The notes under the pieces: model-generated | Told to the model about the DNA's origin: nothing | Seen by the model: only the letters and a program-made list of their open reading frames with translations | Databases searched by the model: none | Shown here: one piece after another, positions 6,519 to 8,260 of the stretch | Position numbering within the stretch: the stretch's first letter is position 1 | Layout of the letters: each line of letters starts with the position of its first letter | Translations under genes and position numbers: made by a program | NCBI RefSeq assembly: GCF_937919355.1 | Contig: NZ_CALFSA010000088.1 | Coordinates: 1-8,260, forward strand | Source: an uncultured Methanofollis sp. | GTDB lineage: Archaea; Halobacteriota; Methanomicrobia; Methanomicrobiales; Methanofollaceae | DNA length: 8,260 nt | Direction: 5' to 3'

Positions 6519-7349
6519 TCAGGAGAGGCAGACCCAGCGGTCATAAAGGGGATCGCGGTCGCTCTCCCATACGTCGGGTTTCCGCCCGGCAGACCGGCAC
6601 CAGGTTGCGACCATACGGGCCTCCTCTTCTGTTGCGACGGTGATGAGAGTCTCCCCGGAGAGCGCCAGGAGTTCGAGAGTGAGCCTCTCCCATATCCCGC
6701 TGTCGAAGGAACGGATCGTCCCCATCATGAACGCCGTCCCGTAGGGGACCCGCCTGAAGTAGGCGGTCGCCACCGTCCCGTCGATGCACGCCGTCTCCGC
6801 CGGGACGAGGCGCCCCTCCTCGAAGCCGCGGGCGATGAGGGCGGGGTCGTGGTCGTAGGCGAGCGTCCGCATCCCGACCACCGACCTGAGTGCGGCGGCA
6901 CCAACGCCCGACCCGCAACAGCAGTCGATACAGATTGTCCCTTCCTGCCTGCCCCAGACCTCGGTGACGAGGTCGGCTATCTTTCCCGGCCTGTCTGGGG
7001 GGATGTCCTCGATCGACGGTCTGACTTCCTCCCTGATTACCTCACTGTAATACTCCCGAACGGCGCCGGTCCAGACCTCCCGGTCTTCCTGGTAGATATC
7101 GCCCTCCGTCCCTTCGAAGAGGTCGATCACCTCGGTCTTCGGGGAGTGGAAGAGGTAGTTCGCCGCGTACCAGGTCCCGCCGCTCCTGAATGCAACGGCC
7201 ATGAGGTCTTCGTCCTCGTCGACGAGGAGTTTTCCCGCCTCCGGGTCGAGGGATAAGACGGGGTCTGCCGACGCCGGGTCTGCGAGGTCGGCGAAAGAAC
7301 CTTCGACACAGACAAGGTCGGTCAGTTCAAGTATCTCCGCCGCTTTCAT
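6519..7349 (-). CDS. Methyltransferase-like protein (class I SAM fold), function unknown
   Basis: A 276-aa soluble protein. The middle contains a glycine-rich motif I, ICIDCCCGSGVG (139-150), that matches the SAM-binding loop of class I methyltransferases. It is followed about 20 residues later by an acidic strand end, YDHDP (165-169), as expected for the residue binding the SAM ribose. No (D/N)PP(Y/F) catalytic motif is visible, so an amino-methylating DNA or protein enzyme is not indicated and the substrate is unknown. The N-terminal part (1-125) is acidic and does not match anything I recognise; it contains an aromatic patch (TWYAANYLFHSP, 59-70). The start ATG overlaps the upstream beta-helix gene's stop (ATGA), and a purine-rich AGGAAGAGG precedes it inside that gene, so the pair is translationally coupled. 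Loss of activity, leaving only a SAM-binding or structural role, is possible. Confidence 0.72.
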   Translation of the reverse strand: MKAAEILELTDLVCVEGSFADLADPASADPVLSLDPEAGKLLVDEDEDLMAVAFRSGGTWYAANYLFHSPKTEVIDLFEGTEGDIYQEDREVWTGAVREYYSEVIREEVRPSIEDIPPDRPGKIADLVTEVWGRQEGTICIDCCCGSGVGAAALRSVVGMRTLAYDHDPALIARGFEEGRLVPAETACIDGTVATAYFRRVPYGTAFMMGTIRSFDSGIWERLTLELLALSGETLITVATEEEARMVATWCRSAGRKPDVWESDRDPLYDRWVCLS

Positions 7350-8221
7350 GCCTCTTCCTGCACCTCCCTCTCGAACCTGATCCCCTCGGGCGCCCGGATC
7401 GTCCCGTCGACGCGGGCGTTCTCGTCGAGGGCGAGGGTCCTTCCGGTCACATTGCCGAGGATATGCACCCCGGGCGCCACGGCGACTTCATCGCCACCTT
7501 CCACGTTGCCGTGGACCTGCGTGCCGTCACCGACCCTGATGAGTCCACCCGCTCGCAGACTCCCGAAGATGGTGTTGTCCCGCCCGGTCACAACTGAGGC
7601 GGCCTTGATGTTGCCGTGGAGGCGGCAGCAGTTCCCGATGGTCATCATGGTAGGGACGGAGAAGACCTTCATATCGATTGTCGAGGATGGCGGGATGAGC
7701 AGGGGGTTCTCGTCTTCGTCGTCCTCGTCCCCGCCGAAGATCTCCTTGAGGGCACCGTCGATCTCGTCAGGGTTGTCCATCTTGAGGAGGGTCATCACAT
7801 AGAGGATGAGGTAGGCGATCACCGGCATCGGGTTCCTGATCGATATCCAGCCCTTTGCCTCGAACCCCCTCTCGATGTGGACGTTGTCGCCGACATCGAG
7901 GTCGCCCTGGACAAAGAGTTTGCCGTGGATCTTCACCCCCTCGCCAAGGTAGGCGTCTCCGGCGGCGATCACGTCGCCATTGACCTCGCACCAGTTGTCG
8001 ATCCTGACGTCTCCGTCTGCATAAATGCCCCCGTTGAGGGTGGTGAACTCGCAGACGACGACGTCTTTCCCTTTCAGCCCGTAGTCGATCGTGCAGCGGT
8101 CCCCGACAATGATGGTGTTCCCGGTTTTCAGGGTGTGTTCCTGCAGTTCGGTGCCGTCAGGGAATGAACATTGGTATATCCAGTCCTGAATCCCGTCTTC
8201 CATGAGCAGGTATACACTCAA
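7346..8221 (-). CDS. Bactofilin/halofilin-like polymer-forming beta-helix protein
   Basis: A 291-aa protein whose short, glycine-punctuated beta-strand repeats (for example NGDVIAAGDAYLGEGVKIHG, 81-100) fit the right-handed beta-helix of the COG1664 bactofilin/polymer-forming cytoskeletal family. Bactofilins polymerise without nucleotide, and archaeal relatives (halofilins) affect cell shape. The repeats form two blocks, about 35-128 and 181-285. They are separated by an insertion with a hydrophobic helix (about 133-147, PVIAYLILYVMTLLK) and an acidic loop (GGDEDDEDEN, 163-172). The hydrophobic helix could tether the polymer to the membrane. The start is TTG at 8221: an in-frame stop lies 9 nt upstream (8231-8233), and GGATGGGG precedes the TTG. 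ATG 8203 is the alternative but has no ribosome binding site. Similar hexapeptide repeats occur in acyltransferases, but no catalytic histidine pattern was recognised. Confidence 0.78.
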   Translation of the reverse strand: MSVYLLMEDGIQDWIYQCSFPDGTELQEHTLKTGNTIIVGDRCTIDYGLKGKDVVVCEFTTLNGGIYADGDVRIDNWCEVNGDVIAAGDAYLGEGVKIHGKLFVQGDLDVGDNVHIERGFEAKGWISIRNPMPVIAYLILYVMTLLKMDNPDEIDGALKEIFGGDEDDEDENPLLIPPSSTIDMKVFSVPTMMTIGNCCRLHGNIKAASVVTGRDNTIFGSLRAGGLIRVGDGTQVHGNVEGGDEVAVAPGVHILGNVTGRTLALDENARVDGTIRAPEGIRFEREVQEEA

Positions 8222-8260
8222 TCCCCATCCTTATCAGTCTTGCCAAAAGGCCTGATGAAG
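8222..8260 (-). promoter_or_regulatory. Upstream edge of the beta-helix gene
   Basis: The minus strand here contains the purine-rich AAGGATGGGGA just before the TTG start, a plausible ribosome binding site. A short GCC-TTTT-GGC inverted repeat lies at 8242-8251. No TATA box is visible before the window ends, so the promoter is probably outside it. Confidence 0.35.

Noticed and set aside
8242..8251. GCC-AAAA-GGC inverted repeat near the right edge as a terminator
   Set aside because: Only a 3-bp stem with no T-run in the window. It is too weak to call.

Overview
The window looks like chromosomal DNA from a GC-rich methanogenic euryarchaeon, most likely of the order Methanomicrobiales (Methanofollis/Methanoculleus-like). 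That placement is inferred. It rests on the archaea-specific helicase COG1202, the archaeal regulator family COG1497, a full-length HypF for [NiFe]-hydrogenase maturation, archaeal TATA-type promoters, T-rich terminators and frequent 4-bp ATGA gene overlaps. No rRNA, tRNA, CRISPR array, IS element or transposase is visible.

Layout. Bases 1-277 hold a non-coding array of short perfect hairpins spaced about 41 nt apart, probably cut by the left edge. Bases 278-434 are intergenic with nothing convincing. hypF fills 435-2654 on the minus strand. A compact divergent promoter (about 2679-2724) separates it from a tight plus-strand operon. That operon holds a cysteine-rich winged-helix regulator (2733-3230), a COG1497 regulator (3208-4023) and the Ski2-like helicase COG1202 (4020-6041). 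All three reading frames overlap, and the operon ends in a hairpin plus T-tract (6061-6085). An AT-rich stretch then leads to a 63-aa orphan gene (6302-6493). The last two genes are on the minus strand and translationally coupled: a bactofilin/halofilin-like beta-helix protein (7346-8221), then a methyltransferase-like protein (6519-7349).

How the parts may work together. HypF makes the carbamoyl/cyanide ligand donor for [NiFe]-hydrogenases, which hydrogenotrophic methanogens depend on. The adjacent regulator has a CX2CX4CX3C cluster and shares the promoter, so it could regulate itself and hypF in response to a metal or redox signal; this is inference. Its co-transcription with COG1497 and COG1202 ties a transcriptional regulator pair to a helicase family implicated in archaeal RNA decay. 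The beta-helix/methyltransferase pair resembles a small cell-architecture module, with a predicted cytoskeletal polymer and an uncharacterised SAM-type protein.

The least explained items are the hairpin array, the cysteine-cluster regulator and its operon, and the beta-helix protein interrupted by a hydrophobic helix and an acidic loop.
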